Positions 51,569 to 61,241 of a stretch of DNA of 64,000 nucleotides are shown here, in pieces. The translations under genes were made by a program, and so were the position numbers. The stretch is from Nostoc edaphicum CCNP1411 (GTDB lineage Bacteria > Cyanobacteriota > Cyanobacteriia > Cyanobacteriales > Nostocaceae). The number at the start of each line of letters is the position of its first letter. The stretch's first letter is position 1. The notes beneath the pieces are model-generated. The model made no database searches and was not told the origin of the DNA. It was given only the letters and a program-made list of their open reading frames with translations. The stretch covers positions 4,712,001 to 4,776,000 of the forward strand of contig NZ_CP054698.1 of NCBI RefSeq assembly GCF_014023275.1. The letters run 5' to 3'.

Positions 51569-51762
51569 AATTATTTGTACGCGTGTGCGTTGAATAACAA
51601 ATCAAATTCAATTATAGATGCGGTAAGTAATTTGACTCTTTTTTTACCAATAATTAATGCATCCTGGAATAAGGAATAGGGAGTAGGGAATAGGGTATCA
51701 TTTATTTCTACCTCTGCTCCCTTATCCCCACCGCCCACTCCCAATTCTCTGAATTGAAAGTT

Positions 51763-52761
51763 TCAACAAGCACCTTGAAACTCTCCGAGCATTTTGACTT
51801 CTGGCTCTAAATTAATAGACCAACGTTCTTGTACTTGATGTTGGATGTGGCGAATGAGACAGAAGATATCACTAGCTTTTGCCCCACCTCGGTTAACGAT
51901 AAAATTAGCATGGAGTAATGCTACTTGTGCTCCACCAATTTGGTAGCCTTTCAGACCAGTTTGTTCAATTAACCAGCCAGCACTATAGGGTTTAGGATTG
52001 CGGAACACACTACCACAACTGGGGAAGTTATATGGTTGGGTGCTTAACCGATGCTTTTTGTGTTCTTTGGTGATTGCTACAACTTTTGCTGGGTCTGCAC
52101 CTGGTGCGAGTTGTAAAGTGGCTTGGGTGACTATGCGATCGCCACCTTGCAATAATGAAGTCCGGTAGCTATAACCTAACTGTTCTGGGGTAAGAGTCTC
52201 TAGCGTACCATCGGGTGAAAGTACCTGGGCACTAACTAACATATCTGCGATACAGCTATTATGTGCCCCTGCATTCATCACTACGGCACCTCCAGCTGTT
52301 CCCGGTATACCAACAGCCCACTCCAATCCTTGCCACCCTAACTCTGCTGCTGCCCATGCCAAGCTGGGAATTGATTCTCCGGCAGCAACGGTTAATTGAC
52401 CTGTTTGGGGGTCAAAGTTGCTGAAGCGGAGATGACGAGTAGCAATGACTAAGCCTGATATACCGCCATCACTCACCAACAGGTTAGAACCTGCTCCCAG
52501 TGTTGTCACCTTTAAATCACGTTCTTTTGCGTATTTAAGACTTGCTTGCAGTGCTTCCAAGTTTCGGGGGGCAACGTACAAATCAGCTGCTCCCCCAACT
52601 CTGTAAGAAGTAAATGCTGACAAAGAAGCCTGGGACTTGATTGCACAATCAGTACTGGGTAAGTAAATTACTTCACTGTTCACCGAATTAGCTGTTTGGT
52701 GTTTCTTTGTATTCAAAGCAGAAACTGTGCAGACGTTTCCAGCTGCCTGGGAAATGGTCAT
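51763..52761 (-). CDS. murB: UDP-N-acetylenolpyruvoylglucosamine reductase
   Basis: A flavoprotein that reduces UDP-GlcNAc-enolpyruvate to UDP-MurNAc in peptidoglycan synthesis. The 332 residues include an N-terminal extension of about 40. [33 protein letters not shown] (FAD) and [17 protein letters not shown] are the FAD-binding motifs. The catalytic Ser is in [10 protein letters not shown], with the ending [12 protein letters not shown]. It is downstream of murC on the same strand (123-bp gap), the usual cyanobacterial order. Confidence 0.95.
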   Translation of the reverse strand: MTISQAAGNVCTVSALNTKKHQTANSVNSEVIYLPSTDCAIKSQASLSAFTSYRVGGAADLYVAPRNLEALQASLKYAKERDLKVTTLGAGSNLLVSDGGISGLVIATRHLRFSNFDPQTGQLTVAAGESIPSLAWAAAELGWQGLEWAVGIPGTAGGAVVMNAGAHNSCIADMLVSAQVLSPDGTLETLTPEQLGYSYRTSLLQGGDRIVTQATLQLAPGADPAKVVAITKEHKKHRLSTQPYNFPSCGSVFRNPKPYSAGWLIEQTGLKGYQIGGAQVALLHANFIVNRGGAKASDIFCLIRHIQHQVQERWSINLEPEVKMLGEFQGAC

Positions 52762-52884
52762 CTTTACTTTTTTTGGTAAAATTTTTACATTTATTTACCG
52801 CAAAGATACGGTAATAGAGTTCACAAATGAAACCGTTGCTAAAGGGGTACTTTGCTCAGAAATAAAACTTCGCAAAGTCTCCAT

Positions 52885-54348
52885 TTAGGATGTGGCTTTA
52901 GCAGGCTCACAAAGTGTCGTAATTACTTCAGGAATCACCTGATTCAAGTTCCCAGCGCCCAAAAACAGCGCCAAATCTCCTGGGCGTAGTGTTTGTAGCA
53001 AGTACTCACATACTGAGGGTAAAGTTGGTTGATAAATTACCTGCGAATGCTGTTTAGCAATTTCCGCTGTTAGATGTTCACCACTAATTTGCCCTAAATT
53101 GGGTTCGCCTGCACTGTAAATATCAGTCAGTACAACCAAATCAGCATGGGTAAAGGACTCGGCAAATTCTTCTAAAAAGGTCAGTGTCCGGCTATAGCGA
53201 TGGGGTTGAAAGATAGCAACTACTCTTTGCCCTGGTCTTGCCTGTAAACGTGCTGCGGCGAGAGTAGCGCGAATCTCGCTGGGGTGATGAGCATAGTCAT
53301 CGATGAAGGTAATGCCATTGACTTCACCTCGGAATTCAAAGCGGCGTCTTGCTCCTTCAAAGGTGGCGATACCTTTGGCAATTTCTCCAAATTCTAAGCC
53401 CAAAGCGCGACCAACAGCCACCGCTGCTAAGGCATTACTGAGATTGTGCCGACTAAGCAACCGCAACTTCAACACGCCCAAAGCTTTGCCTCTTTCCCAA
53501 ACTAAAGCTGTGGTGCCATCAGCACGATAATCAATATTAGTGACGGTGTAATCAGCGTCGGTATCTGAATGTAAGCTGTAGGTAATAGTAGGTTGTAAGC
53601 GATCGCGCACTGTCGCACAGTCAATGCTACCTATTAACGTTTTACAACCCTTAGCAAATGTCTGGAAGATGTCAATAACTTCTTCTAATGTATCGTAGTG
53701 GTCAGGGTGATCGAGTTCAATATTGGTGATGATCCCAATTTCGGGAGCGTGTTTTACCAGAGAACCATCTGATTCATCTGCTTCGGCTACCAAATATTGG
53801 CTTTGTCCCAATCGAGCATTACCTTCCCAAGCATTGACTTCGCCACCGACCAAAATCGTCGGGTCTAGACCAGCTTCTAGAAGCATATAGCCAATCATGC
53901 TACTGGTTGTAGTTTTGCCGTGTGTTCCTGCCACTGCAACACTGTAGTAATCGGCAATTAAAGCTGCTAGTACATCTGAGCGATGTAAAACTGGACAACC
54001 TAATTCCAGTGCTGCTTTGTATTCTAAATTATTAGTGTTAATTGCTGTTGAACAAATGACTTGAGGCAGTTTTGACTTAGTATCAGCAGATAATGGTTCT
54101 TGTGAATTTAATACTACTGGATTAGCCAATACCTGAGGGTAAAAGAATTCAAGATTGCTTGCCTCTTGTTTACCAAAAATATGAGCACCGATAGATTCCA
54201 ACTTGTGCGTAATGTGGTTAGGACGAAGATCCGAACCTGATACTGGAAATTGACGCTTTGCAAGAACGTATGCCAGAGCAGACATACCTATACCACCGAT
54301 GCCAATGAAATGAAATGGTCTACCACTAAAATCTACAGAATTAGTCAT
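52885..54348 (-). CDS. murC: UDP-N-acetylmuramate-L-alanine ligase
   Basis: It adds L-alanine to UDP-MurNAc in an ATP-dependent reaction. The N-terminal Rossmann-like segment HFIGIGGIGMSALA is followed by the P-loop VAGTHGKTTTSSM, NIELDHPDHYD, and the C-terminal FIDDYAHHPSEI and FQPHRYSRT that shape the ligase active site. The 487 residues match the family. It is divergent from nadD/gap2 and followed by murB. Confidence 0.97.
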   Translation of the reverse strand: MTNSVDFSGRPFHFIGIGGIGMSALAYVLAKRQFPVSGSDLRPNHITHKLESIGAHIFGKQEASNLEFFYPQVLANPVVLNSQEPLSADTKSKLPQVICSTAINTNNLEYKAALELGCPVLHRSDVLAALIADYYSVAVAGTHGKTTTSSMIGYMLLEAGLDPTILVGGEVNAWEGNARLGQSQYLVAEADESDGSLVKHAPEIGIITNIELDHPDHYDTLEEVIDIFQTFAKGCKTLIGSIDCATVRDRLQPTITYSLHSDTDADYTVTNIDYRADGTTALVWERGKALGVLKLRLLSRHNLSNALAAVAVGRALGLEFGEIAKGIATFEGARRRFEFRGEVNGITFIDDYAHHPSEIRATLAAARLQARPGQRVVAIFQPHRYSRTLTFLEEFAESFTHADLVVLTDIYSAGEPNLGQISGEHLTAEIAKQHSQVIYQPTLPSVCEYLLQTLRPGDLALFLGAGNLNQVIPEVITTLCEPAKATS

Positions 54349-54638
54349 TTATTACTCCTCTTACACCACACCACACCATAATCACAAATGACACGCGTAT
54401 CATAACAGGAATTTGATTTTTACCGTAACTGCTCCTATATCATGTTTATATTTGATGCCCAGATGATGTTCCCGCTCTGGTTTTCCTTGTTCAGAATGAT
54501 TTTACCTTGGTTAGAGGTTTTTGCTATTTCTGAACTGTTCTTAAGATTATTCTGAAAATTTTGGCTGCATCGGGAAAGAAATTCTTGTAATGTCAAATAC
54601 ATATTTTTGGCTATCTTACTGGAATTGGCTACATAATA

Positions 54639-54757
54639 CATTGTTTAGTGAAACTGATTTGAAATTGCATCAAGTCTAGGCGTGAATTGAGTACAATAGT
54701 ACATTGGTAATGAAACTATTTTTCAATTGCATAAAACCCAGGCATAACTGGATGCAG
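54639..54757. repeat. Imperfect duplication of the nadD leader
   Basis: Two roughly 56-bp segments are imperfect copies. The first starts ACATTGTTTAGTGAAACTGA at 54639 and the second ACATTGGTAATGAAACTATT at 54701; both continue with AATTGCAT and AGGCRT. The second runs into the nadD start codon. The rest of the 54349-54751 gap, upstream of murC, shows no other feature. Confidence 0.45.
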
Positions 54758-55378
54758 CAACTCGCAATTTTTGGTGGCACATTTGATCCAATTCATTGGG
54801 GACACCTGCTCGTAGCCGAGACAGCTTTGCATCAAGTATCCCTTGAAAAGGTAATTTGGGTACCATCCCTAAATCCTCCTCACAAAGAAGCAGCTTTGTT
54901 TGAGCATCGTGTGCAAATGCTGCAATTAGCTACAAAAGATAACCCAGGGTTTACTGTCTCACTAGTGGAGACAAATCGCTCTGGGACTTCCTATGCCATT
55001 AACACCCTGATTGACTTATCTGCTTGTTACCCAAATACTCACTGGTACTGGATTGTGGGCTTGGATACCTTCCAAACTTTACCCCGTTGGTACCGTGGAC
55101 ACGAACTAGCACAAATGTGTGATTGGTTAATCGCACCCCGACTGCTAGGTGGTGAGACTATAACTCAAAGCAAATTAATCTGCAAGCAAGTGGAGGAGCA
55201 ACTCAGGGAGCAGTTACATACCATTCACTGGCAACTCTTGAATATACCTTTAGTAGGAGTTTCGTCAAGTCTAATTCGCAAATTTTGCCGCGAACGCCAG
55301 TCAATTCGTTATTTAGTACCGGAATCGGTCAGATCATATATCACTAACAACAATCTCTACTCGAACAAATCTGAATAA
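54752..55378 (+). CDS. nadD: Nicotinate-nucleotide adenylyltransferase
   Basis: It transfers AMP to nicotinate mononucleotide in NAD synthesis. The nucleotidyltransferase signature GGTFDPIHWGHL is at residues 8-19, followed by WVPSLNPPHKE, YWIVGLDTFQTLPRW and GVSSSLIRK, the second ATP-binding motif. The 208 residues start at ATG 54752 (MQQLAIFGG), giving a normal length; in-frame upstream starts lie in the duplicated leader. It precedes gap2 by about 115 bp on the same strand. Confidence 0.93.
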   Translation: MQQLAIFGGTFDPIHWGHLLVAETALHQVSLEKVIWVPSLNPPHKEAALFEHRVQMLQLATKDNPGFTVSLVETNRSGTSYAINTLIDLSACYPNTHWYWIVGLDTFQTLPRWYRGHELAQMCDWLIAPRLLGGETITQSKLICKQVEEQLREQLHTIHWQLLNIPLVGVSSSLIRKFCRERQSIRYLVPESVRSYITNNNLYSNKSE

Positions 55379-55494
55379 ATTATGTGTTTTTTTATTGATC
55401 TAACACTTTATGGTTAAAAGTGCCCCCCCCCTTTGCGATATGATTGGGGTCAACGATATCAACATATAAGCATAAATACAGAGGGCAAGACACT

Positions 55495-56508
55495 GTGATT
55501 AGAGTTGCAATCAACGGTTTCGGGCGGATTGGACGTAACTTTGCGCGTTGCTGGGTGGGTAGAGAGAACAGTCAAATCGATCTTGTCGCTATTAATGACA
55601 CTTCAGACCCTAGAACTAATGCTCACCTGCTCAAGTATGACTCAATGCTAGGGAAGATTAAAGGTGCTGAGATTAGTGCCGATGATAACTCTATCATCGT
55701 TAACGGTAAGACCATTAAGTGCGTATCCGATCGCAACCCAGAAAACTTGCCCTGGAAAGATTGGGGAATTGACCTAATTATCGAAGCAACCGGGGTATTT
55801 ACTAGCAAAGAAGGAGCGCTCAAGCACGTAAATGCTGGAGCCAAGAAAGTTCTGATTACCGCTCCTGGTAAAAACGAGGATGGTACTTTTGTGGTTGGTG
55901 TGAATCATCATGACTATGACCACAACAAACACCACATTATCAGTAACGCTAGCTGTACTACCAACTGCTTGGCACCAATCGCCAAGGTATTGAACGATAA
56001 GTTCGGCATCATTAAAGGTACGATGACCACCACCCACAGCTATACAGGTGATCAACGCTTGCTAGACGCTTCTCACCGGGATTTGCGACGGGCGAGGGCA
56101 GCAGCGATAAACATTGTACCCACCTCTACTGGTGCAGCAAAAGCAGTGGCACTGGTTATCCCAGACCTTAGAGGCAAGCTAAATGGCGTTGCCTTGCGCG
56201 TACCTACCCCGAACGTCTCAATGGTAGATTTCGTAGTTCAGGTTGAGAAGCGTACTATTACTGAAGAAGTTAACCAAGCTCTCAAGGACGCTGCCGAAGG
56301 CCCACTTAAAGGCATTTTAGACTATAGCGAACTAGAATTGGTATCTTCCGATTATCAAGGTAGCGATGCTTCTTCGATTGTTGATGCAAACTTAACTTTG
56401 GTTATGGGCAATGACTTAGTAAAAGTTATGGCGTGGTATGACAACGAATGGGGTTACAGCCAACGAGTCTTGGATTTGGCAGAATTAGTAGCCCAGAAGT
56501 GGCAATAA
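55495..56508 (+). CDS. gap2: Glyceraldehyde-3-phosphate dehydrogenase, photosynthetic Gap2 type
   Basis: The Calvin-cycle GAPDH that reduces 1,3-bisphosphoglycerate with [37 protein letters not shown], the catalytic [10 protein letters not shown] and [20 protein letters not shown] are in order; the [13 protein letters not shown] segment is typical of Gap2 rather than glycolytic Gap1. The GTG at 55495 is the start: it gives the normal 337 residues and is preceded by GAGGG. Upstream is a run of nine C residues (55423-55431). A strong terminator lies at 56591-56631. Confidence 0.96.
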   Translation: MIRVAINGFGRIGRNFARCWVGRENSQIDLVAINDTSDPRTNAHLLKYDSMLGKIKGAEISADDNSIIVNGKTIKCVSDRNPENLPWKDWGIDLIIEATGVFTSKEGALKHVNAGAKKVLITAPGKNEDGTFVVGVNHHDYDHNKHHIISNASCTTNCLAPIAKVLNDKFGIIKGTMTTTHSYTGDQRLLDASHRDLRRARAAAINIVPTSTGAAKAVALVIPDLRGKLNGVALRVPTPNVSMVDFVVQVEKRTITEEVNQALKDAAEGPLKGILDYSELELVSSDYQGSDASSIVDANLTLVMGNDLVKVMAWYDNEWGYSQRVLDLAELVAQKWQ

Positions 56509-56569
56509 TTTGTCATTTGTCATTGGTCATTTGTCATTAATCATTGGAAGAATGATAAAGGACAAAGGA
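56509..56569. repeat. TTTGTCATTGG heptamer array
   Basis: TTGTCATTTGTCATTGGTCA-type units follow the gap2 stop. They belong to the TTGTCAT family. Confidence 0.65.
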
Positions 56570-57592
56570 CTATTGACCAAAATGTTGAAATCCCTGACTA
56601 AGATTCAGAACTTGGTCAGGGAATTTTTTTTGTTCGTCGTGCAATAATACTGTTGATCCGGGTGTAATACTGCCCACGATCGCAGCACCTTCTCCAAGAT
56701 GTTGCACTAAGGCTGATGCTAATTCTTGTGGTAAGCACAGCACTAATTCAAAGTCTTCGCCACCGTATAAAGCATATTTTAGCGCTTGCTCTGGTGGCAA
56801 CCAATGGTTAAAAGTTTTTGGTACGGAAATTTGTCTGCGTTCTAAGACAGCGCCAACGCCACTGGCGCGGCAAATTTGGATAATTGCATCTGCCAAACCA
56901 TCGCTGCTATCCATACCAGCAATGGAGAGTTGGGAGTTAGGAGTTAAGATTTTCCAGAGGATTGGTAAGACATCGAATCGTGGCTGTGGGCGTTGGTGTG
57001 CGAGGATTAGAGCCGTGCGTTCTGCATCTTTGAGGTTTTGTTCTAATTCGGGATGCAAGAGGAGTTCTAAGCCAGCGTGGGAGGCTCCATGAACGCCTGT
57101 AACGACGATCGCATTTCCAATAACGGCAGCAGAACGGCGGATAATTTGACTAGGGTTAACTTGACCAAAAGCAGTAATTGCCAGAGTAGTTACAGGCGAT
57201 CGCACGACATCACCCCCGACAATTGGAGTATTGTATTTTTGCAGGCATTCTGTCATTCCCTGGTACAAGCGTTCTACCCAACTAACCCTAAGTTCACTGG
57301 GTAGTCCTAACCCGACAGTGATTCCTAATGGAGAAGCACCCATTGCTGCTAAATCTGATAAATTGGCAGCAGCAGCTCGCCAACCAGCATCTTCTGGGGA
57401 AGTGGTGAGGTTACTAAAATGCACGCCATCAACCAGTACATCTGTAGTCACTACCAAAGATTGCCCTAGTGCAGTCTCAAGTACTGCTGCATCATCGCCG
57501 ATAATTTCTGGAGGACAGAAGCGCTGTAATCTTTCTAAAAGACCTTGTTCGCCAATGTCTTTTACTTGTTGAGAAGATAACTCACTGTTCAC
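56570..57592 (-). CDS. thiL: Thiamine-monophosphate kinase
   Basis: It phosphorylates thiamine monophosphate to the diphosphate, the active cofactor. About 340 residues: DIGEQGLLERLQRF, IIGDDAAVLE with the Asp-rich site, TTDVLVDGVHF, NLSDLAAMGASP and the C-terminal LYGGEDFELVLCLP are all typical. No consensus start is clear: GTG 57592 is chosen over TTG 57613, because residues before it are not conserved-looking. The last 60 bp of the gene carry, on the other strand, the gap2 terminator. Confidence 0.93.
   Translation of the reverse strand: MNSELSSQQVKDIGEQGLLERLQRFCPPEIIGDDAAVLETALGQSLVVTTDVLVDGVHFSNLTTSPEDAGWRAAAANLSDLAAMGASPLGITVGLGLPSELRVSWVERLYQGMTECLQKYNTPIVGGDVVRSPVTTLAITAFGQVNPSQIIRRSAAVIGNAIVVTGVHGASHAGLELLLHPELEQNLKDAERTALILAHQRPQPRFDVLPILWKILTPNSQLSIAGMDSSDGLADAIIQICRASGVGAVLERRQISVPKTFNHWLPPEQALKYALYGGEDFELVLCLPQELASALVQHLGEGAAIVGSITPGSTVLLHDEQKKFPDQVLNLSQGFQHFGQ
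56591..56631 (+). terminator. gap2 terminator within the thiL 3' end
   Basis: On the plus strand, TCCCTGAC and GTCAGGGA form an 8-bp stem with a 16-nt loop, followed by A and eight T residues. It lies 83 bp after the gap2 stop and inside the C-terminal codons of the convergent thiL gene. Confidence 0.8.
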
Positions 57593-57681
57593 AATCGGTT
57601 TTCCGTGTTGCAAAATTACGAAGAAAACTGATGATTTACTTTACTGTTTAAGATAAGGGTATCGTCTAGGAGTCAGTTGGC

Positions 57682-58269
57682 ATGGTAACAACACCAGTAA
57701 CCAGCATCACATTTGAGGAGTACTTAACCTATGATGATGGTAGCGATTTTCATTATGAATTGGTGGATGGGAAGCTAGAGTTAATGAATCCACCTACTAT
57801 TGAACATTTCCTGATTGTCGATTTTTTGGATACTGCCTTGAAAGCAGAAATCAAACGTTGTAACTCTACTTGGCTTTGTTTTCGTGAAAGTGGGGTGAGA
57901 ACGGGTAGAAATAAATCTAGGTTAACTGATTTGTGTGTAGTGACACTGGAACAAGCTAGAGAATTGTTGAATGCTTCAGCAGTATTTGAGTCACCACCGT
58001 TACTAATTGTCGAGGTAGTCAGTCCAGAGTCGGTAAAACGGGACTATCGTTATAAACGCTCAGAATATGCAGCCTTAGAGGTTCCTGAATATTGGATTGT
58101 AGACCCACTGGCAACAAAAGTTTCAGTGTTACTACTGGAAGATGGATTGTACGAAGAAACAGTTATTACTGCCAACCAAGAAATTTTATCACGAACTTTT
58201 CCAGAATTAAGGATCGTAGTTGATCAAATATTCACTGCCGGGAATCTGAATCAGGGGAGACGCGATTAA
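57682..58269 (+). CDS. Uma2 family protein (3)
   Basis: A 195-residue Uma2 protein with a PD-(D/E)XK-like fold. FHYELVDGKLELMNPP, TDLCVVTLEQAR, LLIVEVVSPESVKRDYRYKRSEY (Glu, Lys positions) and EYWIVDPLATKVSVL follow the family order. The final codons (GGGAGACGCGATTAA) belong to the palindrome at 58258-58277, so the residues GRRD and the stop codon are repeat-derived. The functional role of Uma2 proteins is not established. Confidence 0.88.
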   Translation: MVTTPVTSITFEEYLTYDDGSDFHYELVDGKLELMNPPTIEHFLIVDFLDTALKAEIKRCNSTWLCFRESGVRTGRNKSRLTDLCVVTLEQARELLNASAVFESPPLLIVEVVSPESVKRDYRYKRSEYAALEVPEYWIVDPLATKVSVLLLEDGLYEETVITANQEILSRTFPELRIVVDQIFTAGNLNQGRRD

Positions 58270-58277
58270 TCGCGTCT
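58258..58277. repeat. Perfect 20-bp palindrome at a gene end
   Basis: AGACGCGATTAATCGCGTCT is identical to the palindrome at 21262-21281. It overlaps the Uma2 stop codon and lies between convergent genes. Confidence 0.75.
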
Positions 58278-58309
58278 GTACAAGATTCTTCTCCTGCCCC
58301 TGTGTCTTT

Positions 58310-59416
58310 TTATGCAGCTTGCGGCTCAACCAGATTTTCTATTCCCTTAACCACTTTTGCCGATTCGATTTTGTCACCAGCCTTCAGTTTATCCAAAACT
58401 TCTTTGCCTTCGGTGAGATAGCCAAAAACGGCATAACGACCATCCAATAGGTTGCGTCCGGCGGGAGTGAGTTCTGGTTCAAACAAAAAGAAGAAAAATT
58501 GTGATGAACCGCCATTTACTTCACTTTCGGGACGAGCCATTACCACTGCACCAAAGGCAGAAAAAGGCAGAACTGGCATATCAACGTAACGACCAGCTTC
58601 TTCTAGAGTAATGCCATAGGTAGGTTCTTTATCGCCCTCAACTAAGACTTCTAAGGGGATGGCGCGATATTTGCCCGTTTTTGGATCAATGAAACCTACG
58701 TCTTTTCCAGCAGGATCTCCAGTTTGGAGAAAGTAAGATTCTTCAGAACGGGTAAATTCTAAGCCATTATAAAAACCCCTCTGTACCAAATCTACAAAAT
58801 TCCCGGCAGTCACAGGGGCGCTATAACCGTCTACTACAAAGGTTAAATCGCCTTTGTTAGTTTTCAATTCTATAGTGGCACGACCTTTAAGCTGCGGCAG
58901 GTTGCTGTACTGGGCAGGCACTTCAAAGGGGAATTGTTTCACCATTGACTCTTCTAGAAGAGTAACGAGATTTAGCAGTTTAGTTCTCTCTTGCAGAATT
59001 TGTTCTTTATCTTTGCTGTTCGCCAATTCTTGCAACTTACCCACCCCAGATTTCAACTCGGTAATCCAAGCTTCGGCTTGGGGTTGGCGTTCTTCGGGAA
59101 CGCTTGTTAAGATTTGGGAAGGTTTATCGAGAATGCGGGATGCTTGGCTAATGTCTTTGGAAATAGCACCCCAACGTCGATTCGCCCGCAGTTGGGCAGA
59201 GATGTCCTCTAAACTGGCTTGTAGTTGCCGCACAGGTTTGTTATCTATCGGGAGTGCATACCGCAACAAAGCCTTACCGTCGGTAATTGCATTGCCCGAT
59301 GGCAGTGCGGCGCTACTGGAGGGAGTCCACCCAGCTGTAGTTATGCCTAAAAATATTGTCACCAGCAGTATTGCTATTAGGCTGTTCTTCAGCCAGGATT
59401 TTAATAAGTTAAGCAT
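58310..59416 (-). CDS. CYP38-like cyclophilin (peptidyl-prolyl isomerase)
   Basis: A lumenal or periplasmic cyclophilin of about 368 residues, similar to plant CYP38/TLP40, which helps photosystem II assembly. The N-terminal signal (LKNSLIAILLVTIFLGITTAG) is followed by a helical bundle region (about 60-175) and a cyclophilin domain starting ATIELKTNKGDLTFVVDGYS, with VTAGNFVDLVQRGFYNGLEF. Key PPIase residues are altered, as in CYP38, so catalysis is uncertain. The start may be 59416 or 59437. It converges with Uma2. Confidence 0.87.
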   Translation of the reverse strand: MLNLLKSWLKNSLIAILLVTIFLGITTAGWTPSSSAALPSGNAITDGKALLRYALPIDNKPVRQLQASLEDISAQLRANRRWGAISKDISQASRILDKPSQILTSVPEERQPQAEAWITELKSGVGKLQELANSKDKEQILQERTKLLNLVTLLEESMVKQFPFEVPAQYSNLPQLKGRATIELKTNKGDLTFVVDGYSAPVTAGNFVDLVQRGFYNGLEFTRSEESYFLQTGDPAGKDVGFIDPKTGKYRAIPLEVLVEGDKEPTYGITLEEAGRYVDMPVLPFSAFGAVVMARPESEVNGGSSQFFFFLFEPELTPAGRNLLDGRYAVFGYLTEGKEVLDKLKAGDKIESAKVVKGIENLVEPQAA

Positions 59417-59495
59417 GGGATAACTCAAATGCAGCATTAAATTGTTGACTGGACGTAACCCATAAATAATCTTCCCACGTTAAGGGCGGAGGATA

Positions 59496-59543
59496 AATGA
59501 CAAATGACAAATGACAAATGACAACTAACTAATGACAAATGCC
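59496..59543. repeat. ACAAATG heptamer array
   Basis: GACAAATGACAAATGACAAA units lie upstream of efp; they are the reverse complement form of the TTTGTCAT arrays. Confidence 0.7.
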
Positions 59544-59603
59544 CAATGACGACCCTAGAAGGGTACAATAAATGCCGATTGTCTTCCAAAATTTGAAAGT
59601 TTC

Positions 59604-60161
59604 ATGATCTCCAGTAACGACTTTCGACCCGGTGTTTCAATTGTATTGGATGGGTCTGTATGGCGAGTGCTTGAATTCCTACACGTCAAGCCAGGTAAAG
59701 GTTCTGCCTTTGTACGCACTAAGCTAAAAAATGTCCAGAGTGGGAGCGTTATGGAAAAAACGTTCCGCGCAGGGGAAACAGTGCCGCAAGCCACTCTAGA
59801 AAAAAGCACGATGCAGCATACCTATAAAGAGGGCGATGAGTTCGTCTTTATGGATATGGAAACCTACGAAGAAGGCAGATTGACCCGCGAGCAAATTGGC
59901 GATCGCGTCAAGTACCTTAAGGAAGGTATGGAAGCTGAAGTTATTAAATGGGGTGAGCAGGTTCTAGGAGTAGAATTGCCTAAGTCTGTGGTTCTGGAAA
60001 TTGTACAAACAGATCCAGGTTTAAAAGGTGACACTGCTACAGGTGGCTCAAAACCAGCAACTCTGGAAACTGGTGCAATTGTGATGGTTCCTTTGTTTAT
60101 TTCTCAAGGAGAACGCATCAAAGTTGACACTCAGGAAGATAAATATATCAGCAGGGAATAA
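59604..60161 (+). CDS. efp: Elongation factor P
   Basis: It relieves ribosome stalling at proline stretches. All 185 residues match: three OB-like domains with the tip loop [15 protein letters not shown], in which Lys32 is at the position of the residue modified in E. coli, then [13 protein letters not shown] and the C-terminal [15 protein letters not shown] signature. It starts at ATG 59604. accB follows 108 bp downstream, a common cyanobacterial pair. Confidence 0.97.
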   Translation: MISSNDFRPGVSIVLDGSVWRVLEFLHVKPGKGSAFVRTKLKNVQSGSVMEKTFRAGETVPQATLEKSTMQHTYKEGDEFVFMDMETYEEGRLTREQIGDRVKYLKEGMEAEVIKWGEQVLGVELPKSVVLEIVQTDPGLKGDTATGGSKPATLETGAIVMVPLFISQGERIKVDTQEDKYISRE

Positions 60162-60195
60162 CTTTCATCTCTACGGAGATGCAAGTCCCGATTGA

Positions 60196-60213
60196 AATCC
60201 CTATATAGGGATT
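60196..60213. repeat. Perfect 18-bp palindrome between efp and accB
   Basis: AATCCCTATATAGGGATT is fully self-complementary and is followed by a further AAATCCC. It may form an RNA hairpin or a dimer-binding operator in front of accB. No U-tract follows. Confidence 0.55.
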
Positions 60214-60269
60214 AAATCCCTGCCACACTTAAGATGCTCATTTACGGATAGGTCGAGGTAATAAAAACT

Positions 60270-60827
60270 GTGCCATTGGACTTTAATGAAATTCGCCAAT
60301 TACTGGCAACTATCGCACAAACAGATATTGCAGAAGTCACGCTCAAAAGCGATGATTTTGAACTAACAGTCCGTAAGGCTGTGAGCCTCAGCAATCAGAT
60401 GTTGTCGGTAGGTCAAGGGACTTTAGGCAGTGTGGTAGGTTCGGGCTTGACATCGGGTTCATCTGGGGGGAACCAGTTGAACGCCAGTCAGGTAACGGAG
60501 GTGTCCACATCTCGCGTGTTTGAAAATACTGGTACTAGCACACAATTGCAGTTGTCAGTAAATCCTCCCTCAACCATTGACCAGAGATTAGTAGAAGTGC
60601 CTTCCCCAATGGTGGGAACGTTTTATCGCGCTCCCGCACCTGGGGAAGCAGCATTTGTGGAAGTGGGCGATCGCGTCCGCAAAGGTCAAACAGTCTGTAT
60701 CATTGAGGCCATGAAGCTGATGAATGAAATTGAAGCCGAAGTCTCTGGACAGGTGATGGAAATTCTTCTCCAAAATGGTGACCCTGTAGAATATGGTCAA
60801 CCTTTGATGCGAATTAACCCTGATTAA
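60270..60827 (+). CDS. accB: Biotin carboxyl carrier protein of acetyl-CoA carboxylase
   Basis: It carries the biotin that shuttles carboxyl groups in the first step of fatty-acid synthesis. The 185 residues have an N-terminal helical region (FNEIRQLLATIAQTDIAEV), a Ser/Gly-rich linker (about 45-105) and the biotinyl domain, with Lys149 in EAMKLMNEIEAE as the biotinylated residue. PSPMVGTFYRAPAPGEAAFV is typical. It starts at GTG 60270. The carboxylase partners are not in the window. Confidence 0.97.
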   Translation: MPLDFNEIRQLLATIAQTDIAEVTLKSDDFELTVRKAVSLSNQMLSVGQGTLGSVVGSGLTSGSSGGNQLNASQVTEVSTSRVFENTGTSTQLQLSVNPPSTIDQRLVEVPSPMVGTFYRAPAPGEAAFVEVGDRVRKGQTVCIIEAMKLMNEIEAEVSGQVMEILLQNGDPVEYGQPLMRINPD

Positions 60828-60889
60828 GTATTAATGTATATATCAAGTGAGTAATTGTTAAAACTTTCAGTCTTTGCGGGTTAATCCTG

Positions 60890-61237
60890 ATGAAACAAAC
60901 GTTGCCTTTACCACCAGAAGTGGTGCAACAAGTAGCTGAATACTTCAGTCTGTTAAGTGAGCCAATGCGCCTGCGGCTGCTCCACTTATTACGGGATGAA
61001 GAAAAATGCGTGCAAGAGTTGGTAGAGGCAACACAGACTTCTCAGGCAAATGTGTCAAAACACCTGAAGGTAATGTGGCAAGCAGGTATCCTTAGCCGCC
61101 GCAGTGAAGGAACTTGCGCCTATTACCGGGTGGAAGATCAAATGATTTTTGAGTTGTGTAATCGGGTTTGCGATCGCCTCGCCACAAGGTTAGAGGAGCA
61201 AGCCCGTAATTTTCGTGTGTTAAATAGCAAACGTTAG
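60890..61237 (+). CDS. ArsR/SmtB-type winged-helix regulator
   Basis: A 115-residue DNA-binding regulator. The winged-helix core is SEPMRLRLLHLLRDEEKCVQ, VEATQTSQANVSKHLKVMW (recognition helix) and GILSRRSEGTCAYYRV (wing). The alpha-3 segment KCVQEL has only one Cys, not the CVC of metal-sensing ArsR, and there is no His/Asp-rich alpha-5 site, so metal sensing is not evident. The target is unknown. It lies downstream of accB. Confidence 0.9.
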   Translation: MKQTLPLPPEVVQQVAEYFSLLSEPMRLRLLHLLRDEEKCVQELVEATQTSQANVSKHLKVMWQAGILSRRSEGTCAYYRVEDQMIFELCNRVCDRLATRLEEQARNFRVLNSKR

Positions 61238-61241
61238 GTCT

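Noticed and set aside
54435..54641. 68-residue ORF upstream of nadD
   Set aside because: Composition is unlike neighbouring genes, there is no ribosome site, and it runs through a duplicated leader region.
55423..55431. Phase-variable C-tract upstream of gap2
   Set aside because: Nine C residues could slip, but an essential Calvin-cycle gene is an unlikely phase-variable target and nothing else supports it.
58854..59423. 189-residue antisense ORF inside the cyclophilin gene
   Set aside because: It is a shadow of a well-supported gene with signal peptide and cyclophilin motifs.
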